Shown piece after piece: positions 1-5,307 of a stretch of 8,344 bases of DNA (positions are counted from its first letter, which is position 1; each line of letters begins with the position of its first letter). Position numbers and translations under genes: made by a program. The stretch is from Undibacterium sp. (GTDB lineage: Bacteria; Pseudomonadota; Gammaproteobacteria; Burkholderiales; Burkholderiaceae_D). The stretch spans positions 1-8,344 of the forward strand of contig JAIELM010000486.1 in NCBI GenBank assembly GCA_019752975.1. The letters run 5' to 3'. Below the pieces are notes generated by a model that was given only the letters and a program-made list of their open reading frames with translations, searched no databases and had not been told where the DNA came from.

Positions 1-1
1 T

Positions 2-151
2 GCGTTGAGCAAACGGACTACTTTATATGGTGCGCTGTCCTATGCCAAAGCTAATTCTAAACTAGCAGTGGATACAGATTTAGGTTTGTTTCTGACCGCT
101 GGAAACACCACGGCGACTAGGGGCACTGTTGGTATTACACATTCCTTCTAG
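2..151 (+). CDS. Outer-membrane porin, C-terminal fragment
   Basis: Only the last 49 residues and the TAG stop are in the window; the gene starts to the left. The frame gives alternating short strands (TLYGALSYAKA, then GLFLTAG) and ends in RGTVGITHSF. A terminal beta strand closing with phenylalanine is the usual outer-membrane barrel assembly signal, and the VGxxHxF ending is typical of Gram-negative trimeric porins of Burkholderiales and relatives. The product would be a passive diffusion channel in the outer membrane. The family assignment rests on the tail only, so pore specificity cannot be stated. No convincing rho-independent terminator follows the stop. Confidence 0.8.
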   Translation, partial: ALSKRTTLYGALSYAKANSKLAVDTDLGLFLTAGNTTATRGTVGITHSF

Positions 152-272
152 TCCGATTAAAGCATATAGGAGTCAAACAGCGAGCAATACTTTCCAGATT
201 AGCGGTGGGAACAAGCAATCGGGGCAAAATAGGGGCAGGCTTTAATACTGTTCGTTTAGCATATTTGTGTTG

Positions 273-301
273 CATTCTCCCAACTGTCAGTTGGGAGAAT
301 G
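273..301. repeat. Perfect 14-bp inverted repeat abutting the IS4 remnant
   Basis: CATTCTCCCAACTG is followed by one T and then by CAGTTGGGAGAATG, its exact reverse complement. The right arm runs into the transposase start: GGGAG is a plausible ribosome binding site and the final G of the palindrome is the first base of the GTG codon at 301. The stem would be strong, but no T-run follows on either strand, so a classical terminator is unlikely. It may be an insertion sequence end, or two abutted ends, rather than a host regulatory site. Confidence 0.75.
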
Positions 302-642
302 TGATCGCCAGAAGCAAAGCAGTATTAGGTGCGGGTGTGCGGTTATCTGATCACTTGAGTGCGCGCCAATTGGCGCGAACATATCCAACGCTGATCGCTG
401 CCATACTTGATGAGCACCAACGTAATAGTCAGCGTTTGCGTAGCCTACCAGCGATGACGGTAGTCTATTTTTGCGTGGCACTAAGACTCTATCCAGAAGC
501 GGCATATGAGCATGTATATTCCGTCGTAGCCCAAGGTTTATCGTGGATGCAAGGTGGTAATGAGGAATTTCCATTGTCAAGCAGTATTGGGTCAGACTTG
601 CATCTTTGCATCTTTGCATATTTAAGCAAAGATGGAGAGTAG
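301..642 (+). pseudogene. IS4-family transposase, N-terminal remnant
   Basis: From GTG 301 the frame codes 113 residues. The stretch LSARQLARTYPTLIAAILDE, then RLRSLPAMTVVYFCVALRLYPEAAYEHV and GLSWMQGGN, has the look of the IS4 transposase N-terminal domain (residues about 17-87). IS4-type transposases are typically around 400 residues with a DDE catalytic core; no such core is present. After about residue 95 (SSSIG) the sequence no longer resembles the family and a stop follows at 640-642. GTG is preferred because GGGAG lies 4-8 nt upstream and family similarity begins there; an in-frame ATG at 205 would add an unrelated extension through the palindrome. The gene is dead and marks an old insertion. 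Family call fairly sure, exact breakpoint not. Confidence 0.72.
601..619. repeat. Short 8-bp tandem repeat at the transposase break
   Basis: CATCTTTG occurs twice in tandem and is followed by CAT. It lies where the IS4 frame stops resembling its family, so replication slippage or an imprecise deletion may have occurred here. Small and of low significance alone. Confidence 0.5.
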
Positions 643-924
643 CAGCAAGAATCCCAATTAAGGTACGTGCCACCGCCCTCGCAGAACCGGACTTGGAGCG
701 TTACACCATCCGGCTCCCAGCTTGAGTCATTCACTCTAACTTCGGTACACATTGCCCTTTGGCGTTGCTGCCGAAACGATGCAGCACGGTTTTACTTGGC
801 TCTTTTTGAGCAATTTCGTCTTCGTAACGTTAATACTAAATGGGCGGCGGAGTTGGGTACCACGAACTACAGTAACTTTCAGTACTTGTGGAATTTATCC
901 CTCTTCTCTTTGTTCGCTCAAAAA
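643..924. other. Gene-free stretch with group II intron debris
   Basis: No credible gene lies between the transposase remnant and the arsR promoter. Open frames here have no family resemblance and no ribosome binding site. The left part, about 662-720, holds a group II intron domain V-like hairpin on the minus strand, listed separately. No maturase coding sequence is recognisable in any minus-strand frame of 717-920, so the rest of the intron is absent or beyond recognition. The remainder shows nothing I can name. Confidence 0.5.
684..716 (-). ncRNA. Group II intron domain V-like hairpin (intron remnant)
   Basis: Read on the minus strand, the 33 nt begin GAGCCGGAT and end TCCGGTTC. This is the hallmark of group II intron domain V: an AGC catalytic triad near the 5' base, a lower stem pairing GAGCCGGA with TCCGGTTC, an AAG bulge region and a short upper stem. 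Domain V is usually 34 nt with a GNRA loop; here the apical part (GGTGTAACGCTCC) looks imperfect. Downstream on the same strand GGGCGGTGGCAC resembles the 5' arm of domain VI, but no matching 3' arm follows, so the intron 3' end seems cut near 662. Neither the intron 5' end nor a maturase is visible. A decayed fragment, not a splicing intron. Confidence 0.6.
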
Positions 925-927
925 ATA

Positions 928-945
928 GTTAACCAAATGGTTGAC
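928..945. promoter_or_regulatory. Operator O1, probable ArsR-type repressor site
   Basis: GTTAACCAAATGGTTGAC is an imperfect 18-bp dyad overlapping the -35 hexamer of the arsR promoter. It matches the reverse complement of O2 (GTTAACCATATGGTTGAA) at 16 of 18 positions. Its centre lies 41 bp, about four helical turns, from the centre of O2. Binding here would block RNA polymerase. The protein assignment is inferred from adjacency and from the autoregulation common in ArsR proteins. Confidence 0.72.
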
Positions 946-969
946 AATCATCTTGGCACGATTTAATAT
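941..969 (+). promoter_or_regulatory. Sigma-70 promoter of the arsR-SRPBCC operon
   Basis: A perfect -35 TTGACA (941-946), a 17-bp spacer and a near-consensus -10 TAATAT (964-969). Transcription should start near 976-978, on or just before the ATG at 978. The mRNA would then have essentially no 5' leader and no Shine-Dalgarno sequence. Flanking dyads overlap both the -35 and the start region, so repression by promoter occlusion is likely. Confidence 0.8.
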
Positions 970-986
970 TCAACCATATGGTTAAC
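969..986. promoter_or_regulatory. Operator O2 overlapping the arsR start codon
   Basis: TTCAACCATATGGTTAAC contains the perfect 12-bp palindrome AACCATATGGTT (972-983), whose centre falls at the ATG of arsR. It overlaps the predicted transcription start and the last base of the -10 box. It is the close partner of O1 and probably a second binding site for the same repressor dimer. Confidence 0.72.
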
Positions 987-1334
987 TATCTATCCTCTGA
1001 ATTAGACCTGCTGTTTTATGCACTTTCCAACCCGACTCGTCGTGGGATAGTGAACATGCTAAACAAAGGGACTTGTACGATCGGCGATTTGGCCGAACCT
1101 TTTCACATGTCTTTGGCGGCTATATCAAAGCATGTGAAAATATTGGAAGAAGCCAAGTTACTCATTCGAAAAAAATCCGGCCGTATTCATGAATGCTCAA
1201 TTAATCCCGCTGCCATGAAAACCGTCGAAGAATATGTGCAGTTCTATACGCAATTTTGGATCAAGCAATTGGATTCTTTCGCTGACGATTTGGAAGCGGA
1301 ATCCCAACCTAAGGCAAAAAAGAGGAGAAACTAA
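978..1334 (+). CDS. ArsR-family winged-helix repressor
   Basis: A 118-residue protein of usual ArsR size. LLFYALSNPTRRGIVNML (residues 11-28) is the typical first helical motif of this family. TIGDLAEPFHMSLAAISKHVKILEEAKLL (34-62) is the winged helix-turn-helix, with recognition helix about 45-56 and the wing around KSGRIHECSI (66-75). The CxC-type metal site of true arsenic sensors is not evident; this looks like the metal-independent SdpR/AHSA1-linked branch. The tail KAKKRRN is basic. The only suitable start is ATG 978: no in-frame alternative precedes the conserved helix, and no Shine-Dalgarno is present, which fits a leaderless mRNA. The stop lies one base before the next start, so the two genes form an operon. 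Likely autorepressed through O1 and O2; ligand unknown. Confidence 0.88.
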   Translation: MVNYLSSELDLLFYALSNPTRRGIVNMLNKGTCTIGDLAEPFHMSLAAISKHVKILEEAKLLIRKKSGRIHECSINPAAMKTVEEYVQFYTQFWIKQLDSFADDLEAESQPKAKKRRN

Positions 1335-1335
1335 T

Positions 1336-2142
1336 ATGTCGTATCAACTCAAACTTGAAAAAATCATTGCCCGCCCCGTTAGCGAGGTTTTCCGCGCGCT
1401 CTCATTAGGCAAACTATTTATGAATTGCGGTGCGGCTTCCGATACTTTACAAATTGATTTTCGCATCGGTGGAAAATATTTGATTCAGTTTAGAAATAAG
1501 ACTTTAGAAAATTTCGGCGAGTTTTTAGAAATTGTTCCAGACAAGAAGATCGTCTTCAGTTGGTGCCAAGAATTTGGGGCAAATCAACAACCTGATACAC
1601 AGGTAAGCGTAGAATTATTTGATGAAGGCGCTCAAACCAAACTGATTCTGACGCATGCTGGCTTCAAAGACAAAACGGTCTGCGATCAGCATGAAATGGG
1701 TTGGACTGCCGGCCTGGTCGACATGGCAGCGGAAATTCAAAACGGTCAACTGCGCTTTTTACGTTCATTTGATACTTCCCTTGAGAACTTATTTCAAACC
1801 TGTCAAAGCCCTGCTAGTTTTTTCGGATTGATCGGTGATATAGAGAAAGGTAGCGTCGATTTCCGTGTCGGCGGAACATTTTATGCACCGACAAAAACTG
1901 GTGAAATTAAGGGCAGCTTTTTAGAAATCATTCCCAATCAAACGATTTCCTTATCGTGGTTAGTCGGTGCATTTGGTCCACTTAAGGACAGTCAAGTGAC
2001 ACTCAATTTCAAGCCAGCGGAAAACGGCAATTCTAAATTAGAACTACTCCACGATGGTCTCTTTTCGGAGCAAGAACAAATGGCGCATCGATCAGGTTGG
2101 GAAGAGCTTACTCGAAAAATGGCCGCTATGTTGGCACACTGA
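1336..2142 (+). CDS. Double-domain SRPBCC (AHSA1-type) protein
   Basis: 268 residues carrying two AHSA1-like SRPBCC units in tandem. Unit 1 (about 1-135) has DFRIGGKY (41-48), GEFLEIVPDKKIVFSW (61-76) and HEMGW (119-123). Unit 2 (about 139-266) has the matching DFRVGGTF (175-182), GSFLEIIPNQTISLSW (193-208) and HRSGW (251-255). Ordinary members are about 140-160 residues with one unit, so this is an internal duplication. SRPBCC folds form a deep hydrophobic ligand pocket; the cytosolic ligand or substrate is unknown. AGGAGA (1322-1327) inside the end of arsR is the ribosome binding site and selects ATG 1336 rather than the in-frame ATG at 1234, which would overlap arsR in another frame. Co-transcribed with arsR, a frequent pairing for this family. 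Its 3' end converges on the minus-strand cluster with 26 bp between stops and no clear terminator. Confidence 0.87.
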   Translation: MSYQLKLEKIIARPVSEVFRALSLGKLFMNCGAASDTLQIDFRIGGKYLIQFRNKTLENFGEFLEIVPDKKIVFSWCQEFGANQQPDTQVSVELFDEGAQTKLILTHAGFKDKTVCDQHEMGWTAGLVDMAAEIQNGQLRFLRSFDTSLENLFQTCQSPASFFGLIGDIEKGSVDFRVGGTFYAPTKTGEIKGSFLEIIPNQTISLSWLVGAFGPLKDSQVTLNFKPAENGNSKLELLHDGLFSEQEQMAHRSGWEELTRKMAAMLAH

Positions 2143-2168
2143 AGAGAAGAAACGGCAGAACTAAGCAG

Positions 2169-2579
2169 CTATGTGCCGACTGGAGTCACGGACATATCCA
2201 TCCATACTGCTCCCCAAATGTGACCATCGGGATCAGAAAAGTCTCGACCATACATAGTTCCATGGTCTTGAACGGGATTGATATCTGAGATTCCACCATT
2301 CGCCCCGGCTGAATTATTCATTGCATCGACCTCGTCGCGAGAATCACACGAGATATTCAGCGCGACCTCACTAGATGTGCTCGGCGGAATTGGGCGAGTG
2401 GTAAATGTGCTCCATTTTTCGTGGGTCAGCAACATCACATTAATAGCTTCGCTGCACACCATGAACGCGCCGCTATCGTCCGAGCATTGCGGACTATGGA
2501 CGAAGCCTAGAGCGCGATAAAAAGCGACGGCCGCTTTCAGATTTGTTACCGGTAGGCTGATGGTAATCGTGCGTAACAT
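2169..2579 (-). CDS. VOC-family protein, last gene of the cluster
   Basis: 136 residues of the vicinal oxygen chelate (glyoxalase/bleomycin-resistance-like) superfamily. It opens with SLPVTNLKAAVAFYRALGF (8-26), continues with INVMLLTHEKW (46-56), and closes with SDPDGHIWGAVWMD (115-128). It shares this layout, including MLLTH, RPI, SRDEVD and DPDG, with the protein at 3787-4197, so the two are paralogues. The position that is glutamate in the paralogue (WEIFWMD), the usual last metal ligand in VOC enzymes, is glycine here (G123, codon GGA), which may mean lost metal binding or a binding-only role. Start ATG 2579 is supported by AAGGAG at 2585-2590. It ends the minus-strand series, 107 bp after the RibD-like gene. 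Substrate unknown. Confidence 0.85.
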   Translation of the reverse strand: MLRTITISLPVTNLKAAVAFYRALGFVHSPQCSDDSGAFMVCSEAINVMLLTHEKWSTFTTRPIPPSTSSEVALNISCDSRDEVDAMNNSAGANGGISDINPVQDHGTMYGRDFSDPDGHIWGAVWMDMSVTPVGT

Positions 2580-2686
2580 AGTTTTCTCCTTTTGGGGTTA
2601 GGTGTAGTACAGCTAAGGTTCGGCAGGGTACTGCTAAATTACAAGGCAAGAGTATTCCAATATTGACGAAACATCGCGCCCTCGAA

Positions 2687-3268
2687 CTATTTAAGCTTCA
2701 AAGGCCCAATGACTTTGTATGCGTTGAAAATAACACCCGAGGCAAATGCGCTTGAGCTGATGAGCTCAAATGTGTGTGCTGGGGTTCCCTTCGCAAACAA
2801 GCGCTTACCTGTGCCCAGTAACACTGGTGAGACAATCAATAGAACTTCATCTGCCAACCCATGTTCGAGTAGCAGCGTGGTCAAGGTGGAACTTCCCGAG
2901 ACAATCAAGTCTGGACCGTCCTGCGATTTGATGCCACGCACATCTTCGACGAGATCTGATCCTATCCCTTTAAACGGACCCCATACTAGACTTTCTGGAT
3001 TATGGGTAGCGACATATTTTGTAGCAGCATTGAGGCGATCGCCCATGGGATTACTCGGCATCGACGGCCAAAAACCCGACCAGATATCGTAGGTACGACG
3101 ACCAAGCAGCAGATCGAAGTTGTCACCATACGCGGCGAGCACAGCGTCTCTGCCAATGGGTGTCCGATACGCTGCGGTCCAGTCGCTGTATGGGAAATCA
3201 TCGTCATCGTTGGAATGTTGGATTACACCATCCAAGGAAATGTGCTCCATAATTTTAATTTTTCTCAC
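2687..3268 (-). CDS. RibD/dihydrofolate reductase-like protein
   Basis: 193 residues of the RibD C-terminal/DHFR-like reductase family (YyaP/YwjB-type). MEHISLDGVIQ (7-17) is the usual N-terminal strand and loop, LLLGRRTYDIWSGFWP (53-68) the conserved GRRTY segment, and LIVSGSSTLTTLLLEHGLADEVLLIVSPVLLGTGKRLF (121-158) the nucleotide-binding and C-terminal core. Such proteins are predicted cytosolic NAD(P)H-dependent reductases, and most have no known substrate. The start is GTG at 3268, chosen because AAGGAGG (3274-3280) lies 5 nt upstream; the in-frame ATG at 3250 has no such site. Length is normal for the family. It follows the YCII gene after 143 bp on the same strand, so it may be read through or have its own promoter. 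Confidence 0.87.
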   Translation of the reverse strand: MRKIKIMEHISLDGVIQHSNDDDDFPYSDWTAAYRTPIGRDAVLAAYGDNFDLLLGRRTYDIWSGFWPSMPSNPMGDRLNAATKYVATHNPESLVWGPFKGIGSDLVEDVRGIKSQDGPDLIVSGSSTLTTLLLEHGLADEVLLIVSPVLLGTGKRLFAKGTPAHTFELISSSAFASGVIFNAYKVIGPLKLK

Positions 3269-3273
3269 TGCCG

Positions 3274-3280
3274 CCTCCTT
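3274..3280 (-). promoter_or_regulatory. Strong RBS fixing a GTG start (RibD-like gene)
   Basis: AAGGAGG on the minus strand, 5 nt before GTG 3268. It is the strongest Shine-Dalgarno in the window and decides for GTG over the ATG six codons downstream. Confidence 0.75.
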
Positions 3281-3411
3281 ACGTTGAGATTAGGGTTTCA
3301 ATTATTTAGATACTGTAAGTAACTCGCTCACGATCACTATGGCCTATGCCTAGACTACTCCTAGATTCCTTCATCACGCCAGGCTTTATGCTGTTGTCGG
3401 GTTGTTGTCGT

Positions 3412-3753
3412 TTAGGCTGCGCTTAGGTCCAGCTCCCGCACCGGCCTGACTTCGATTCTGCCGTATTTAGCGGGAGGGATTTTCGCTGCCCAAGTCACTG
3501 CTTCATTCAAATCTTTCGCCTCAATTAAATAAAAGCCCGCCAACTGCTCTTTGGTTTCGGCGAATGGGCCGTCGGTCATGGACATTTGGCCGTTGCGCAC
3601 GCGCACGGTGGTGGCAGTTTGCACAGGGTGTAGCGGCTCGGCGGCAAGCAGGTGACCGCTCGCAGCTAATGTCTCGGCAAAGGCAAAGCAAGTGGCATCT
3701 GGGCAAGCATTCCAATTATCTTGCGAAAGATAAACTAGACAGAGGTATTTCAC
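3412..3753 (-). CDS. YCII-related DGPF-domain protein
   Basis: 113 residues. MKYLCLVYLSQDNW at the N-terminus and MTDGPFAETKEQLAGFYLIEAKDLNEAVTWA (59-89) are the signature of the DGPF branch of the YCII-like family, with DGPF at 61-64. The fold is a small ferredoxin-like alpha/beta barrel half that acts as a dimer; the biochemical role of DGPF proteins is unknown. Their genes are characteristically linked to ECF42 sigma factors, which fits the sigma gene about 1.5 kb upstream here. The start is GTG 3753, supported by AAGGAG at 3761-3766; no ATG lies nearby in frame. The gap to the upstream VOC gene is only 33 bp, so these two are very probably co-transcribed. Confidence 0.87.
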   Translation of the reverse strand: MKYLCLVYLSQDNWNACPDATCFAFAETLAASGHLLAAEPLHPVQTATTVRVRNGQMSMTDGPFAETKEQLAGFYLIEAKDLNEAVTWAAKIPPAKYGRIEVRPVRELDLSAA

Positions 3754-3760
3754 AGCGTTA

Positions 3761-3766
3761 CTCCTT
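3761..3766 (-). promoter_or_regulatory. RBS fixing a GTG start (YCII gene)
   Basis: AAGGAG on the minus strand lies 7 nt before GTG 3753 and within the 33-bp gap after the VOC stop. It supports the non-ATG start, since MKYLCLVY is the expected first strand of the family. Confidence 0.7.
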
Positions 3767-3786
3767 AAGGTGACTTCAAAGCTGAC

Positions 3787-4197
3787 TTACGCGCCAGTGA
3801 CTGCGGCTGGATCCATCCAAAAAATCTCCCACACATTGCCGTCAGGATCTTGCACCGAACGGCTGAACATAAAGCCGTGATCTTGTTTGGGATTTGGGTC
3901 GGCTTGCCCACCAGCCGCAACGGCATGCTCTATGGTGACATCAACTTCATCTCGACTATCGACCGTAATCGCGATCAGTGCCGCACTAGTGGACCGTGCG
4001 TCGGCAATTGGCCTAGAGGTAAAAAAGCGGTATTTATCGTGAGTCAACAGCATCACGTGGATGGTCTCTGATAAGACCATGCAGGCCGCAGATTCGTCCG
4101 AGAATTTGGGATTTTTTGTGCCGCCTATGGCCGTATAAAATGCAATCGAACGGTCAAGATCGGCAATCGGAAAATTGACAAAGATCATTTTTGGCAT
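3787..4197 (-). CDS. VOC-family (glyoxalase-like) protein
   Basis: 136 residues of the VOC superfamily: VNFPIADLDRSIAFYTAIG (7-25), IHVMLLTHDKYRFFTSRPI (46-64), SRDEVD (81-86) and QDPDGNVWEIFWMD (116-129). The glutamate in VWEIF (E124) sits where VOC enzymes normally place the last metal ligand, so this copy may still bind metal. The AHAQ-, FosA- and glyoxalase I-type specificities cannot be told apart from sequence alone. It is the intact paralogue of the VOC protein at 2169-2579. ATG 4197 has AAGGAG (4203-4208) 5 nt upstream. It lies 61 bp after the DUF1428 gene and 33 bp before the YCII gene, in the middle of the series. Confidence 0.87.
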   Translation of the reverse strand: MPKMIFVNFPIADLDRSIAFYTAIGGTKNPKFSDESAACMVLSETIHVMLLTHDKYRFFTSRPIADARSTSAALIAITVDSRDEVDVTIEHAVAAGGQADPNPKQDHGFMFSRSVQDPDGNVWEIFWMDPAAVTGA

Positions 4198-4258
4198 AAC
4201 AGCTCCTTAGGGTTATTTGGATTATTTGGGTAAATTAGAAAACTAAAGCAACAAAAAT

Positions 4259-4612
4259 TTAGACTTCAAGCAATATCTCAAAGCCACCATAAATCAGGCG
4301 CTTGCCATCAAACGGTATCTGGTTATTTTCTGACGATAAACGCGGATCTTGCATGACTTTTTCCCACGCTTGATCACGTACAGCACGTGATGGCCAAGTG
4401 ACCCACGAGAACACCACAGTTTCATCTTCCTTGCGTTGCACCGCTAAAGGAAACGAGGTGATTTTTCCTTCTGGCACGTCGTCGCCCCAACATTCAACCA
4501 CTTGCAAAGCGCCATACTCCTTAAACACCCCCGCTGTCAATTTGGCGTGGGTGAGGTATTTTTCTTTGCTAACAGTAGCTACTGCGCAAACGAATCCATC
4601 AACATAAGACAT
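4259..4612 (-). CDS. DUF1428 family protein (YbaA-like)
   Basis: 117 residues, full length for DUF1428. The family is recognised by the N-terminal MSYVDGFVCAV, the central KEDETVVFSWVTWPSRAVRDQAWEKVMQDPR (61-91) and the C-terminal IPFDGKRLIYGGFE (99-112). These are small cytosolic dimeric alpha/beta-barrel-like proteins of unknown function, structurally akin to YCII and ABM-type monooxygenase folds, and are often found with VOC and SRPBCC genes. ATG 4612 has AAGGA (4621-4625) 8 nt upstream. It lies 105 bp after the stop of the SRPBCC pseudogene, a gap without an evident promoter. Confidence 0.87.
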   Translation of the reverse strand: MSYVDGFVCAVATVSKEKYLTHAKLTAGVFKEYGALQVVECWGDDVPEGKITSFPLAVQRKEDETVVFSWVTWPSRAVRDQAWEKVMQDPRLSSENNQIPFDGKRLIYGGFEILLEV

Positions 4613-4717
4613 ATCAGTTTTCCTTTTTTTAGGGACTTACGGGAAGTAAAATTGGAACGCCATTGACGATCCTTGATCGGCTAAATAACATAACCCAAGC
4701 TTTTTTGCTATGCGAAC

Positions 4718-5164
4718 TTAGCCTGGAATTTCTGGTTCGACCAGCTTTGCCAGCTGCTCAAGCGATTCTTGCCAACCGAGGTAACACATCTCGACGGGAA
4801 TGACCTCAGGAATGCCGCTTTGCACTACGTTCAATTCGGTACCGCAGGCGACCGCCTTGAGAGTCACTGTGACGAGCAATTCGCCAGGTATATTGGGGTC
4901 TTCAAATTTATCGGTATAGCGGAGTAGTTGACCCGGAATAAGTTCTTAATATTCGCCACCAAACGCGTGCGAGTGCCCAGTTGAAAAATTCTGAAATGAC
5001 ATCCTAAAGGTGCCGCCAACTTTGACGTCCATATGGTGAACAGTACAAGTGAAACCATACGGCGGAATCCACTTGGACATGGCGGCAGCGTCTAAAAATG
5101 CGCGGTAAATTTTGTCTGGGTTCGCTTTGAGTACGCGGTGAAGTTGAACTGTTCCAGTTGACAT
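4718..5164 (-). pseudogene. SRPBCC (AHSA1-type) gene with one in-frame stop
   Basis: The frame from ATG 5164 reads MSTGTVQLHRVLKANPDKIYRAF through DVKVGGTFRMSF to HAFGGEY, meets TAA at 4946-4948 (codon 73), and then continues without frame change: ELIPGQLLRYTDKFEDPNIPGELLV and CYLGWQESLEQLAKLVEPEIPG, ending in TAA at 4718-4720. The two parts together give a normal 148-residue single-domain AHSA1-like protein. The expected residue at the stop is leucine (EYLELIPG), so TTA to TAA by one transversion explains it. The second half is otherwise intact, pointing to a very recent mutation, a sequencing error or rare readthrough. The RBS AAGGAG (5173-5178) is strong. It is the first gene after the sigma factor and sits behind the candidate ECF promoter. 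Confidence 0.85.
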
Positions 5165-5240
5165 GTGTATATCTCCTTATGATGAATGATGATCGATTTA
5201 AGAGCGCAAAAATCTTTTTACTTTGCTTCATATCCTACTA

Positions 5241-5267
5241 GTCGAACAGGTCAAACGCAAATCGACA
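5241..5267 (-). promoter_or_regulatory. Candidate ECF42-type promoter
   Basis: On the minus strand TGTCGA (5267-5262), a 17-bp spacer and CGAC (5244-5241) lie between the sigma factor stop and the SRPBCC start. From memory, promoters reported for Streptomyces ECF42 factors have TGTCGA at -35 and CG(A/T)C at -10, and both match here at a normal spacing. The transcript would start near 5235 with a leader of about 70 nt. I found no exact TGTCGA in the other upstream gaps of the cluster, so this could drive the whole downstream series. Confidence 0.55.
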
Positions 5268-5307
5268 TCAATTTCAACATTATTTAAAATTTTTGAGAAT
5301 TACTCGA

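Noticed and set aside
205..300. In-frame ATG extension upstream of the IS4 remnant
   Set aside because: The extra residues run through the palindrome, show no family resemblance and lack a ribosome binding site; GTG 301 with GGGAG upstream fits better.
667..966. Open frame of 99 codons on the plus strand
   Set aside because: It begins opposite the group II domain V hairpin, has no ribosome binding site or recognisable domain, and runs into the arsR promoter.
1234..1335. Upstream in-frame start for the double SRPBCC protein
   Set aside because: The extension overlaps arsR in another frame and has no family similarity; AGGAGA before ATG 1336 decides the start.
4210..4230. Tandem TTATTTGG repeat in the DUF1428-VOC gap
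   Set aside because: Two short AT-rich units in a 61-bp gap, with no promoter boxes nearby; likely low-complexity sequence.
5162..5178. AAGGAGATATACACATG leader very like the phage T7 gene 10 ribosome binding site used in expression vectors
   Set aside because: It differs from the vector sequence near the start codon and its surroundings are native; taken as a coincidental strong Shine-Dalgarno, not engineered DNA.
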